Counted from the stretch's first letter, positions 1 to 11,225 are shown. The stretch: DNA of 64,000 nt from Polytrichum commune (GCA_950295325.1 OX485807.1:24959666-25023665), one strand, 5' to 3'. Numbers and translations are program-made. Notes: a model not told the origin generated them from the sequence alone.

Positions 1-2040
1 CTGAGCTGACCAGATTAAAGATTAAATGTTTGCTCGTGCAGTGTCTGTTAATTAATTTGTGTGCGTCACATGGTAGGCTTCAAGTTTCTTTGTTGTAATG
101 ACTCAGAACTGTTTGCCTTCACTTAATTCTTATGAATCAGTAAGATTCAAGATTTTAGTCATTTCCAAGATTACAATGGTACAGATTAATAGTCTTTAGA
201 GACATTATTTCCATGAGTACTTCAAAGAGTACTCCCCTATATATGTACATTGCAAAAAGTTGATGGAAGTCTCAATCAAGTCACTCCTAATTCTAGTTTC
301 TTGTATGATGTGCAGCGGTCAGTTTTAAATTGTAGAGATATGGTGTGATTTTAAAGCAATATTGTGACCCTTAAATACCCGTGGATGCAATATGTTTGTT
401 TCCAGATATAAAAATCAAGCTTGTTGCAAATTACATCAAATTTTGAGATTTGCTTGCACATGCTATCAGACTTTGCCCAATTTGTTGGTTACACGTAATG
501 GACTCTTGAAAATCTGAGGGGTTTTATGCATTTTTCAAGATCATCTGCAAAAGGGAAAATTGCAAGCTTTTATTTCAGAAACATTCAGAATGCAAAGTTG
601 TTGACACAGTCATAGATCACATCTGTACAGTCAAATAGTTTCATCAGCTGTGGCCAATGTATTGCTCCTTGTTGTATATTGTATGTTTGAATACTATATT
701 TGCAAGACGACGTAAGCTCAGTTGCTGGAACATCAGAGTCATTATTTTGCAGAAGTTGTTGGAAGTTGCACAAATTTTCCAGATTTTTCAATAATAGACA
801 ATTGTTCCAATGCAGAATTTTCATGCATCAAACAGGAAGGTTGAAATATTGGGCAGATGGTTGTTACAAGTACTGTAGGTTGCCAACAACTTTGCAATAG
901 GAATTAGTGGCTGCTAGCTACAGCCAACATTCAAAGCCTCAATGTTCACTAAACTAGTTGGGTTTGATTCCATGGAGTCTCAACTCCTGATCTAAAATGC
1001 TTGAGCAACCAAACTATGAAAGCACAATGCCCATGAACTGTTTCTATATTTATTTCATTAGACTTATCCTTCTGTGTACACTGGAACAAGAATGTTGCAA
1101 CCCAACAGATAATACAAGCGTTGACTTGCAAAATTGCAATTCTCACCTTAAGCCTGGCCTCTATAATATATAACTGCTACAAAAGTCAGGGCATCTTTAG
1201 TGAAATCATGCCTATAAACTATCATCAGGCTAGTACAGGACAAGGATTCGTGGCACACATCTTAGTTTGAAGGTGAGAACATTGGAAAATCCCTTGTGGC
1301 TTGGAATTTTTTGATATCAGCACATATGAGCTCATAATTAGCATGAGAGACCCTGAATTAGTCCAATGAGATTAAGTTGGGATGAAGTAGTCATAAACTT
1401 ATAGGGATATCTTAACATAGTATCTAGGAAGCTCGCTCCTTTAACAACCTATTACGGTACATGCATATCCAAAATCAAAGTATAATCTAAAGGCAGCACA
1501 ATGTACCACCCTCGTACATTTTAAGCACCCCAATTTATGATTGTAGGACATGGTGTTGGAACTAGGTTCAATGCCGGTTTTGGGTATACGTACTCACATA
1601 AAGATGAGTGTTTCAATTCTTGTGAGAACTTTCAAAACCATGGGTATTTGGAACGTGGTTCACTTCAAGATGAGCACTTTGAGACTTAGGTGTTCCAAGT
1701 TGCAAGGAAAACTCCATCTAAACTTTTCATTGACTACACTATAAAATATGATTTGATGTGGCATGTTAATTAGAGTGGCTGCCATGACTTCTCATATAGT
1801 AGCAAATGTCCCATGCCACTTTTTCCTAGTTGTCATCCAACAATTACAAGATCATTTACGTTGGTCGATGATGAATATTGTGGGCCACACTAAGGTGATT
1901 TACATTAGGGTCAAGGTCGAAGAATCTTGGGGTCCAATTCACCCCTTAGTGGACCCAAGCTTGACAATTGGTTTCTCAAACTAGGAATAGTGAAGACCAC
2001 TGAGATTTGGCAAAAAAAAGTAATGCCACATAAGTGACAC
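1..2040. other. No gene seen; unassigned A+T-rich DNA
   Basis: I see no supported gene. Short frames at 1550-1744 and 1763-1984 have no recognisable motif. A fragment near 1228-1260 contains the phrase ggattcgtggcac that recurs in the element at 20764-21000 and may be an old piece of the same family. Confidence 0.5.
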
Positions 2041-2181
2041 TTAATTTTTTCACACCTTGGACCTAGGCCCTAGTGTAAACTCCTTGGGTTCAAAATTTTG
2101 CTCTCAACCAATAAGATTGCTCATTTTTTGAGTTTCTTTCGTTTTGGACCCTGGTGTGAACCCGCACTAAATAAGAGCTTG

Positions 2182-2586
2182 AGGGGCCCAAGTCCTAAGT
2201 CCCAAGACACTTGAAGTCAATCCATGCAATCTCAACCATCGAGAACATGGAAGTTGGGACCTACCACTTCACGCGGGGTCCCAAGTCCCAAGTCCCAAGT
2301 CCCACGTATGACATGGATGCCTACATGTCAACACTTTTTAGAGGTGAGGCTTGGGACTTGTTTTAACATTTGGGTCTAGACATTGGCTTTTTGCTTGACC
2401 CAACTCTCAATACAATTGTTGGCGATTTTTTGCATAAAATAATCAAGGTCCAACTTGAATGAATATTAACCATTCTTTTAACGGTTTCTTGAGGCTCAAC
2501 AGTTGGGACTTTGCCTCCATGTTGGGACTTGCTAACATGAATGGGACTTGGGACTTGGGACTTGGGACCTCATGAGAACCGGCCCC
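2182..2586. mobile_element. Putative TIR element with heptad subterminal repeats
   Basis: The stretch opens with GGGGCCCAAGTCC and closes with GGCCCC. Inside both ends are arrays of the heptad CCCAAGT: forward copies at about 2184-2203 and 2279-2303, and inverted copies (ACTTGGG) at about 2541-2570. Arrays of short inverted subterminal repeats are typical of transposase-binding regions in some DNA transposons. No target duplication is evident and no coding sequence is present, so this is an inference from symmetry only. Confidence 0.35.
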
Positions 2587-2663
2587 AAGACGATTGATTG
2601 CAGACTTGGCTCCAACAGTGTCTCACAATTAATCCATCGGTTTTGGTACTTGACACGGCATAA

Positions 2664-2877
2664 CTACACTAAAACATGTTTTTAGTGTCACTAACTATTT
2701 GGAATTACACAAAGCTATAACTATTTGTCATATACCTCATTTTTTGCCAACAAAGGTTAAATTGGTTGTTTGGACATTTCAGAGCATTAACATCTTGACT
2801 TGGTAAAAGCTTACTTTAACAGTAAAACTCTGTACCTTTAAGTAGTAAGTGACACTCGATATCATGTTTAGAGTATG
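2664..2877. mobile_element. Family B TIR element, short form
   Basis: The ends are inverted copies of one another: CTACACTAAAACATGTTTTT then AGTGTCAC on the left, GTGACACTCGATATCATG then TTTAGAGTA on the right. The interior aligns with the copy at 10226-10427 (shared phrases gctataactattt, ttggtaaaagctta). It is non-coding and belongs to a family with longer members at 32703, 55422, 56284 and 62669. Confidence 0.6.
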
Positions 2878-3059
2878 TCTGTTTCGGAGGCTCAAGCTTC
2901 AAGTGCAATTTCAGGCCCAGAAGTTGCAGTTAAGTGCACTATAAATGCAGCAAGGAACACAGTGGACAAGGTCCTTATTGGTTGCCAACGAGAACTTGTA
3001 TGTACCTTACTAAGTCCACCTGATAGACTGACTTGGTGTGCGCTAATTTCCCATGACTC

Positions 3060-3208
3060 ATGCCCCGATCACACCAAACTTTCCATCTGGTTCGCCGTGA
3101 AATTGCTGGGGAGTATATGTGTTGAGAGAAATAGATGTTGGCCCACCACTTTTCACACTATTACTACAGCCGGATGGTGCCAGAAGTGGCCGGTGTGATC
3201 ACCCCCTC
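3060..3208. mobile_element. Family J short repeat with GATCACAC ends
   Basis: A block of about 150 bp begins with GATCACACCAAACTTT and ends with GGTGTGATCACCCCC, so both ends carry the same 8-mer inverted. It contains the phrase agaaatagatgttggcccac. A reverse-complement copy lies at 48175-48320, which shows this is a dispersed repeat rather than unique DNA. The open frames crossing it (2875-3198, 3119-3364) are therefore probably not genes. Confidence 0.55.
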
Positions 3209-3369
3209 GAGGTGGGGAGTTCGACGATGGAATTATGGCAGAGGGTGCTAAACTCATCACTTCAAGCGTTGAGTGTGTCTACTATTGATCAGGGAGTTCT
3301 AGATTTGTATATATTGAAAAGCGATTCAAAGGGATTCCAATGCACCAAAGCATGTCTTATTTGAATTCC

Positions 3370-4510
3370 GTATGTAATGGTTGTAAGAATTCAATGTTGT
3401 ATTGGTAGATGACCCAAAATCAATACAAGAGTTTGATGTTAAGGTGGTGGACATTTGTAGAATCAATATGTACTTATAGTGCAAGATTTTCGGGTGTTGG
3501 TTTTAGCACCCTCTATCTTAGGTCATGAACTGCCATGGTTAAGGTAGATGGGTTCTAAGTGGTTTCATTTTATTTATTTATGAATAATTAGCCCGCTTCT
3601 CTAGAGAGGTTAACCTCTAACTACCCAAGACGCCGAAAGTGACCACAAATCCCATGTGCATGGTTAGTTGACCTACCGTAGCTCTTTAGCAGCTTGGGCA
3701 CCTTTTTGCCTAATAAATACTTAAATTGTGAAAGTAGGTTAGGCAACCCAACAAATAGTATTCTAAAATTGGGCAAATTCTAAAATTGATTTTAAACAAG
3801 CCAAACATCCATTCATGTTTGCTTGTCTCATTCTCGTCTGTATGGTAGTGTGTCAACGTGACTTGTGAAGCAAATTCATGCTTGTATTGTTTTTAGACCA
3901 TGAGTGAGATTGGTGCCACGTGAAGACATTGTTGAAGTTATTTGATGCTAGTTTGTTGGATTCTAGTGAATGTCACTTGCATTGTTATGATTTTAGGCAC
4001 TCGTTGAATGTTGTTTCTTTTTTTGGACACTCAATGAAATTAATTTACCAAAAATTTAGGCGCCTTCAAAATTAAATTATTTTCTGCCCAAACTGCTATA
4101 GAGCTACAGGTAGCTTGCTATGTTCAAGCTATGTCCGCGTGTTTTTGAAAATTGAGCACAAATTAAAATGTGCCCTTGATCTTCAACAATGCAATGCACC
4201 AACTAGTTTTGAAACCATAAGTTGATACGTGCCCAAAACAAAATCTTCAAACCATAGACTTGCACTTCCGTTTGTCAATGTTGAGTCGAACTTTGACAAT
4301 ACACCACGACGTTGAAAGGGTATCCAAGGCTATTGTTGTGTCCAAATGTCCCAAAGATTAATTGTGTGAATTTCTTATTCGTGCTTTGGAATACAGGGCG
4401 CGTTGGAATCAACGGAAAAAGTTGGATGAAGATGTAGATTTCACCAAGAGGATGAAAGCAGGCATCCAAAATCATCCTCGCATTGCAAAGGCCTCTCGTA
4501 GTACCACATT
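3370..4510. other. No gene seen
   Basis: A+T-rich sequence without a supported frame, repeat or RNA. Several phrases such as caccctctatcttaggtcatgaactgccatggttaagg suggest very old repeat content, since a similar passage occurs near 44445-44485. Confidence 0.45.
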
Positions 4511-4539
4511 AATTAAGTAGGAGAATATCGCAAAATTGG

Positions 4540-4745
4540 AAGCTCAATGAAGGGGGGAGTGGAAAGTCAAGACTTTAGGAACATTACTCATTGTTTTAGA
4601 GGAATCGAGAGAATATTCCTCAAATTTAATGAAGAAAACCTGAAGGATGTCAACATATACCCGGTTGGACTTGGAAACAACACTACTAGTCTACTAGGAC
4701 CTCAACCAATTATGCCCCAAAAAATCTCCCCGGACATCGGCTTAA
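4540..4745 (+). repeat. Family I repeat copy
   Basis: This is a member of a dispersed family of about 200 bp. Shared landmarks in order are agactt..ggagaa, attttagaggaatc, agaatattcctc, gatgtcaacat, accggttgga, ctaggatct, accgattatgcccaaaa and ctccccgg. The same order occurs at 5985-6600 (interrupted), 7866-8300 (interrupted), 8975-9170 and 40855-41055, and inverted at 8310-8512. No frame is conserved among copies. Confidence 0.6.
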
Positions 4746-5076
4746 TTACCTTCTTTAGAACTTTTACGGGAACTTGGTTTCATTCAAAATGAACACAATC
4801 TTCCCTCACTCGTGCAATGGAACAAGAAACGGTAGAACCGTGAGGCTCTGTCCTTTGCTATGAAAGACTACAATTGTAGCCGATTACTTTGCTCATGCCA
4901 ATCCATGGCTATTCACTATACCAAACCTTTCTTGGATTTTGTGCACCTTCTTCTCAAATACGGGTCAAGGATTGAAGCTACTCATTTATCACCCGAAATT
5001 TTTAAAATAAATAATCAAGAACTGCTGAAATAACTATAGTTAACTAGATTTCTTTCAATGCATTTTAGGGAGCACT

Positions 5077-5078
<2 letters not shown>

Positions 5079-5110
<32 letters not shown>
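5079..5110. repeat. (TA)16 microsatellite
   Basis: An uninterrupted run of TA dinucleotides. It is flanked by two copies of the palindrome taactatagtta near 5031 and 5111. Confidence 0.9.
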
Positions 5111-5116
<6 letters not shown>

Positions 5117-5984
5117 AGTTAATATCCACATTACATAAAGTGGACCAAAAATAACAAGAACAAGTAACGTCCAAGTGTGAACACAAAGTGGTTAGGAAAT
5201 TTGCTCTTGAAATGAAGAAGTTGATGCATAACATAGTCTCTGTCCTACAGACAGAGCCAACAAAGTAAGTTTAACGATTTTAACTATCATCTTGCAGTAT
5301 ATTAAAAGCTTCCACATGTCAAACACTTGGACAACTGAAAGTTATATCGCGTATTACTAACTCTCTGGTTTCCCAATCCATGCAGAGTCACGCGGTTTTA
5401 ATTCATGCCATGATTATCATACATGCATGTCTTACAGTAGACCAAAGTAGCTATTGTGTGTGAACAAAATTCGGGGTGTCTTGAACATGGGAAATGTAAT
5501 AATGGTCATATGTATGTATATATGTATGTGTGTGTGTGTGTAATGGTCGAGACTAGAATATTATTCAAGAAATTAATCAGAGAGTTCAAATCTCTTAAAC
5601 GCATGTCTTTTTGGTGTCCGTTCTTAGATCCGCACGCCACTCAAATGTATGTAGGTGCTTGATTAAAATAAGTTTGCCAAGTAAGCTAGGCTCGCATACC
5701 TTAATTAGGGAGATTTGACCACAAGCCTTGACCAACATTGTTTTTGGGTGACGAAATTTAACCGAAAGACAAGGGAAAAAATATATATATATATCGTCAG
5801 ACAATCTGAAAACAAATAATGAAATCCAGTTTGACCCGTTTTCAATCTGTTTTTACTGATCTCATTCAACATGTGAACGCATGCAACTGCTACACTCTTC
5901 ATTTCATTGGTTCCGATCGGTCACCAGAAAAACACCAAAGAATCGGAAAGGAAACCACCGGCCTTGGCATCTATGTCTGGGAAG

Positions 5985-6600
5985 AACCGGCGGTTAGTTA
6001 CACATGAACCGGTTGAGTTTGAGAAATAATTGTTAAGATAGCCATTTAGCTGAGCAACCAGGTGTTAACTACATAGAAGTAGAATAGCAGTAGAGGGTCC
6101 AGGGTACTAGCCTGGATACCCGCCTGAACATTAGCTTGTAATTAGTACACTTAGTGGGTTAACCTGGATATAGACATCACAGACCATAGCTTCAGCCGGC
6201 CATTGCCGGGTATCGACCAGTACAGTATGAAGTAGACAATGTGCCAATATACGGTGCAGCTAGGTTGCTGACACCTGGCCTTTATACCTTAAGGCCATAT
6301 GTTTTGTTATATATACCCCTTATTCTACCATTAAGGGCAGTTAATTCATTGAAGTATTTATGCACCTACACTCTATCCCACTAGCAACCTGACTTACTTC
6401 TAACAATAATAACCGGTTAAAGTTGGAGACTACAGGAGAAGTAGCGATGATTTTAGAGGAATCTCTAGAAGAATATACCTCTGCCAAGTGAATGAAAGCA
6501 AAAGATGTCTAACATGTAATGGGCTTGATTTAGAATCACTAGCATCTTGACCGACTATATAAGCCCAAAAACTATCTTCCCGGGCACTGCTTAGCATAAC
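5985..6600 (+). repeat. Family I copy split by a solo LTR
   Basis: The left part (5985-6030) carries ttagttacacatgaaccgg and gagtttgagaaataat. The right part (6406-6600) resumes with aaccggttaaagttggag, then gattttagaggaatct, agaatatacctc, atcttgaccgac and cttcccgg. Removing 6031-6405 together with one ATAAT restores a continuous family I repeat. Confidence 0.65.
6031..6405. mobile_element. Solo LTR, 375 bp
   Basis: The insert begins TGTTAAGA and ends TCTAACA, the TG...CA termini of retroviral-type LTRs with a short TGTTA/TAACA inverted end. It is flanked by a perfect 5-bp target duplication ATAAT (6026-6030 and 6406-6410). A TATA-like stretch gttatatatacccc lies near 6305-6318, a plausible LTR promoter position. 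No internal region or second LTR is present, so it is a solo LTR, probably left by recombination between two LTRs. Ty1/copia versus Ty3 cannot be decided from this. Confidence 0.75.
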
Positions 6601-6702
6601 ATACACATACAATAAGGGGGACGTTAAAGTACCCCCATCGAACTTATAGGGGAGGCAGATTTGGGCACGGGCAGCAAGAGCAAGGGCAACTTATAGGGGA
6701 AG

Positions 6703-6888
6703 ACGGTTGTGAGCATTCGGAGTGCCATGGTCTCCCGGTTTTGTGTTAGGCCGACCTCCAAAAGGTGGTTTTGGAAAATAGTCCAAGTGACCATGAAACA
6801 TGATCCATTCAATGCCATGTAGGAATCCATGTATGAGTGGTTGAAGTGTAGTGGTCACGGGCTCTCAGTCTCGTGTGTGACGTGGCCC
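6703..6888 (-). mobile_element. Family A MITE fragment, left arm of a palindrome
   Basis: This is the reverse complement of 6892-7176, apart from about 100 bp missing from this arm. It ends in GTGGCCC, followed by TAA (6889-6891), after which the next copy begins GGGCCAC. Both arms share the variant gacgtggccc, where other copies read gaagtggccc, so the arms are probably an inverted duplication of one element rather than two independent insertions. Confidence 0.7.
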
Positions 6889-6891
6889 TAA

Positions 6892-7401
6892 GGGCCACGT
6901 ACACACGAGACTGAGAGCCTGTGACCATTGCACTTCAACCACTCTCATTGGTGGGGAAAGGCGAAGCCACTCCTCCAAGTTCGCCACTTCACACTACGCT
7001 TGAGGGACCAACAGAGTATGTGAATGCAAGATGGATGTAAAGTCTACATGGATTCCTACATGGCATTGAATGGATCATGTTTCATGGTCACTTGGACTAT
7101 TTTCCAAAACCACCTTTTGGAGGTCGGCCTAACACAAAACCGGGAGACCATGGCACTTTGAACGCTCACAACCGTTGATTTAGTATGTTTTATCATGTGT
7201 GAGCACCCGCATGAATAGAAATTCATTAAAATAGTATTCGGTTGAGGGCCCGGTCACATATGACTTCACACTACACTTGAGAGTCCATGACCACAATACA
7301 TGATTTTGGAGGTGTGTTGAGACGGCCTTTCGACACTTTGTTTTGAGCTCTCACACTTATTTCATGGTCATGGGCTCTCAGTCTCGTGTGTGACGTGGCC
7401 C
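6892..7401 (-). mobile_element. Family A MITE (PIF/Harbinger-like), 510 bp
   Basis: The ends are GGGCCACGTACACACGAGAC and its inverted counterpart ending GTGTGTGACGTGGCCC. Flanking trinucleotides are TAA on the left and TTA on the right. TIRs starting GGG with TTA/TAA duplications are the signature of Tourist/PIF-Harbinger elements. The interior has no transposase frame. Other copies lie at 9208, 39401, 57099 and 59912, with decayed ones near 46437 and 53985. Confidence 0.75.
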
Positions 7402-7865
7402 TTAGTGAATGGAATTGAAGGAGGCTGGGTCATCTCTTCCAAAGTCCAAAGATTCTTCGGACTTTAATTTCTCTTTGGAAGAAGAGCGAGCTGCTGACAG
7501 ATGAGAGGAGAGGAGAGGAGAGGAGGGAGCATATGATATCTCAACTGGATAGATAATAAGCAGGCCAGGGAAGCATATATATGACATCACGCCCGCTTGT
7601 TATCCGGAGATTTTTTCCCAGTATTTCTAATACCAATAAGCAGTGTGGCCTATCTATCACACACATCATATATATGTTATGAGGTTAGGGTTTGTCCCTG
7701 GCCGGCCCCCAGTTTATCCAAATTTGTTTTGCGTGTTGGCCAATACGCTAATTAATATTGTTGGAAGTTGAGCTGCCTAGGAGGATGCTATAGTGTTGCA
7801 TTCATTTGGCACTTATATATATAAGCTCCCTATCGATCCACTGCTGTTCGAGAACCGGCGCTTAC

Positions 7866-8300
7866 TTAATTACAGATGAACTGGCTGAGTTTGAGAAGAA
7901 ATAAGCACCGGTGGAAGTCGGAGACTTCCGGAGAATTACCGATCATTCTAGAGGAATCTGTGGAAGAATATACCTCACATGAATGAAAGCAAAGCCGGAA
8001 GATGATGTCAACATGGAACCGGTTGGATTTAGAATCACTAGGATTATTTTTTATGTTTTTATTTTTTTGGAGACAGAAGGCCGACATGCTAATGTCAAAG
8101 CACAGGAGGCAGTTGACCACCTGGCAAGTTTTTTTGTCAAGTAGAGAGGAGATTTCACAGCTGGGAATCGAACCACCAACCTCTTCCTTGAGATTTGGGT
8201 ATCTCTCCACCATCATCCTGTAGTTTAGGGTCACTTTGGACCAGAATCACTAGGATTTTGGCCGACCATGCATGCCCAAAAACTAACTTCCCGGAGGAGT
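7866..8300 (+). repeat. Family I copy interrupted by a SINE
   Basis: The landmark order of the family is complete: acagatgaactgg, gagtttgagaag, ttctagaggaatctgtgg, agaatatacctcac, gatgtcaacatggaaccgg and agaatcactagg, then after the insert ttggccgacc, atgcccaaaaactaacttcc. Together with the inverted copy at 8310-8512 it forms a foldback structure with a G12 run between the arms. Confidence 0.65.
8046..8242 (-). mobile_element. tRNA-derived SINE with 15-bp target duplication
   Basis: On the minus strand the element starts ggtccaaagtgacc at 8242. It has an A-box-like TGATGGTGGAG (8205-8215), a perfect RNA polymerase III B box GGTTCGATTCC (8164-8174), a tRNA-unrelated body, and an A-rich tail at 8046-8066. 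The 15-mer AGAATCACTAGGATT flanks it exactly (8031-8045 and 8243-8257), which is typical of LINE-mediated insertion. Its 3' end, cggccttctgtctc plus an A-rich tail, recurs at 28600-28632. The open frames on both strands here are by-products of this element. Confidence 0.85.
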
Positions 8301-8309
8301 GGGGGGGGG

Positions 8310-8512
8310 GGGAATTTGGGCATTTTTGGGCATAATCAGTTGAGATTCGAGTGTTTCCAAGTCCAATCGGTTACATGGTGACATCTTTCGGTTTTTCTTC
8401 GTTCGTGAAATGGTGGTATGTTCCATAGATTCCTCTGAGCGATTGGAAATTTTGATGAAGTCTTGAACTTCAAACCGGTTATTTCTCAAACTCAACCAGT
8501 TCGTCTGTAACT
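8310..8512 (-). repeat. Family I copy, inverted
   Basis: Read on the minus strand it gives gtagttacagacgaactgg, gagtttgagaaataaccgg, gacttcatc, aggaatctatgg, gatgtcaccatgtaaccg, and ttatgcccaaaaatgccc. It faces the 7866-8300 copy across a G12 homopolymer (8301-8312), producing a large imperfect inverted repeat. Confidence 0.6.
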
Positions 8513-8974
8513 ACACGAAATAGTTCTAAAACTATGGTCCACAAATAATTGTTCTAGAGCTCATGTTAACTCTCACAATCAAAATTGATGTGAACCTCGT
8601 TACTTTTTCAACCCACGCTAAAATTTTCTAGTATAAAATTAGCATGGGCCACACTAATTGTTTTTTCTAGAAAAAAAGTTAATGTGGTTGGTTATTTAAT
8701 TTAGTGCTACTTTTGTCCCGTAACTAATATTCAATGGGTTGGTCAAAAATTCCCCATGAAGATTCAGAGGAGGACCTAGGATCTTGGACCCGAATCAATT
8801 CTACCTTGACTAGAAAATTAGTGTGGCCCACACTAATTATTTCCGGACGATTTTCTCACCCACACTAATAGGACTCTTTAGTGTAACATGCGGTTGATTG
8901 CGTGGAGATTGGTGTATTCTTTGGGCGATTCATCACCAGTGCTCACGTGATTTTGCGTGAGTATCATCAATCAA

Positions 8975-9170
8975 CGAACGGGAAGAACCGACCGCTAGTT
9001 ACAGATGAACCGATTAAGTTTGAAGTCCAAGACTTCAGGGTAAAAACCGCAAATGAAGAAAAAATAGTAAAGAAAAATCGCAAGGGTCACAACATGTAAC
9101 CGATTAGTTTGGACTTGGGAACACTCGGATCTTGACCGATTATGCCCAAAATTCTCCTCGCACACTGAGG
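8975..9170 (+). repeat. Family I copy
   Basis: It carries agaaccgaccgctagttaca, gatgaaccgattaagtttga, gtccaagacttcagg, caacatgtaaccgatt, acactcggatcttgaccgat and tatgcccaaaattctcc, in the same order as the other copies. The open frame at 8902-9099 crosses it and has no independent support. Confidence 0.6.
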
Positions 9171-9207
9171 AGTGTCATTTTTATTTTCGGGATGTTGCTG
9201 AAACTTA

Positions 9208-9799
9208 GGGCCACTTCACACACAAGACTGAAGGCCCATGACCATTACAATCTAAGAGCTCTCATTGGTTGAAAGGGCGGAGACCGTCCAAGTTCACTTC
9301 ACACGCGAAGGTGAAGGCCTAAAGGCCCAAAGAAGACTTCATGGGTAAAAAGTTTACATGGAGTCCTACATGGCGGACTATGGATAAGGTTTCATGATCT
9401 CCCGGAATTTTCATCAGTTCCACCTCCAAGAGATAGGCCTGACGCAAATTCCAGGAGACCATGATTTTATTTTATTTTAAAAATCCAGCAAGAAAGATTT
9501 CAAGACAGATTGTAGGGCAGATTCTAGAATAGATTCCAGGACAAACAAAACCACCAAATAATTCTCTTAAATTGATACAGTTTGAGACATATTATATTAA
9601 ACCAAATCCTCCCCTCTTTCTCCGCCAACAAAATATGTAATGGTCCCGCAACATGGTCCATTCTCACTTCACACTATGCTTGAGGGCCCGTGACTACATA
9701 AAACGGCTTTCCCAACACCCATGGTACGGCCTTTGGATGAGAGTCAAGGGTCCTCACCATTACAAGGTCACGGCTCTTGGCTCATGTGCGAAGTGGCCC
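9208..9799 (-). mobile_element. Family A MITE, 592 bp, TTA target duplication
   Basis: The left end GGGCCACTTCACACACAAGA and right end GTGCGAAGTGGCCC are inverted. TTA at 9205-9207 is repeated at 9800-9802. The interior between about 9470 and 9650 is A+T-rich and differs from the other copies, so it may carry a further insertion or a replaced segment. No transposase frame is present. Confidence 0.75.
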
Positions 9800-10225
9800 T
9801 TAGGAGAGGTCAAAGCTTTTGTTTCGTCAGACTTTAGTTCAGTGTAAAGTCCAAACTTGGACTCCTAGCTAGCTAGTCTCCACGACCTAGCTATGACTTA
9901 TATGACCAAATGTGCTCTGTGGAATTTGGTGTCTCCTTTTATGAGAACTAGTCATTTATTTATTATATATAGTGTCAATCTTTGGACCACGTGGACTGAA
10001 AGGAACAATTGGCCTTAATTAATATTAACCCTCCAACGATTCTAGATATATAGGCCACCATTACGGTGGCTCAAACTCTTACTATATGCAAGGACTTCTC
10101 GACGACTATGCTACTAGCATCAAGTGCGTGAAGAAGGCCTTATAAGGGGTGTCAAAAGACATTGGAAATTTGAACTACGTTTACAACACATTCTGCGATA
10201 CTTTCAACTTGCTATGGGGAGGAAA

Positions 10226-10427
10226 CTACACCAAATGTTGTGTTTAGTGTCACTTACAATTTCGAAGTACGCAATGCTATAACTATTTACTTCAAATTGG
10301 TTGTTTGTTTGGGCATTGTAGAGAATTAACTTCTTTGCTTGGTAAAAGCTTATTTGAGCAGTAAAAAAGATATAACATTGTGTACTCCCAAATAGGAAGT
10401 GACACTAAACATAGTATTTAGTGTACA
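10226..10427. mobile_element. Family B TIR element, short form
   Basis: Left end CTACACCAAATGTTGTGTTT then AGTGTCAC; right end GTGACACTAAACATAGTATT then TAGTGTA. The TIRs contain a nested small palindrome (actaaacat...tttagtgt). The interior aligns with 2664-2877. Non-coding. Confidence 0.65.
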
Positions 10428-10429
10428 CC

Positions 10430-11220
10430 TCTACCGTAAATCAAACTCTAGGGTTTCTTGGAATGTCAAGGCACCGTATATTGGCTTCGTAGATCATGCT
10501 TGGGTTGTCAGATATTCTTTAAGGGTAATCTGGTTGGGGTATGGTTTCACTATGTGCAACCCCAAAGATTTCCCTTGCTCTTTGTTTTGGGTCCTGGTGA
10601 CCTTGAAACTTGTATGTTTTTTTTATAAAAAAAAATAGACCAAAGAAACTATTTTTCATAGAATTATATATGTATCCTTACTCTTTCACCTACTCTAGTA
10701 GAGAAGATGGGTCCAAGCAATGAAGTTCCAAAATTAACACAACCATGGTGCAAAACTATACAATATGCTTGGGTAATATATCGCAAGTTACTAAAAGCCC
10801 TCTTAGTAATAGAGCTCAAAGGATGGGGCCTTCTCATTTGCGAGGAGCCGCTTACTCATGCTTGGTCACTCAAATACACTTCGTACTCAAGAGCTTGAAT
10901 CTTTATCAAACTTATTGCAATGTAGAATCAAGGCATCGATAAACCCTATGTGGAACATCCATGACAAGCTCCATGTCGATATCTTATGCTACCTCATGAA
11001 GGTTGGTGTGTGAAATTGATCACTTGAAGAATATGAACAACTAACCAATTAAACCCCACATACCTTGTAATGGTGCATAGTCCATGCATAAAAAGTAGCA
11101 ACAAGATTGATGGCTGCAGCATGCACAATACAAATGACTTTTAAAGCAATAGAATTATACTTTAAGAAATAATAGAATGAGGATATTCTAGGCAAACTTT
11201 TACATTGACAAGTAATCTCC
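10430..11220. other. No gene seen
   Basis: Frames at 10399-10638, 10707-10898 and 10745-10942 are short, overlap each other and carry no recognisable motif. Nothing else is supported. Confidence 0.45.
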
Positions 11221-11225
11221 TCACA

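Noticed and set aside
2875-3198. 107-codon plus-strand frame
   Set aside because: Overlaps the family J repeat, which has an inverted copy at 48175; no domain.
7866-8234. 122-codon minus-strand frame
   Set aside because: It runs through the SINE and the family I repeat that contains it; explained by those elements.
8160-8242. A tRNA gene suggested by a perfect B box
   Set aside because: No cloverleaf or acceptor stem can be formed; the A-rich tail and 15-bp duplication identify a SINE.
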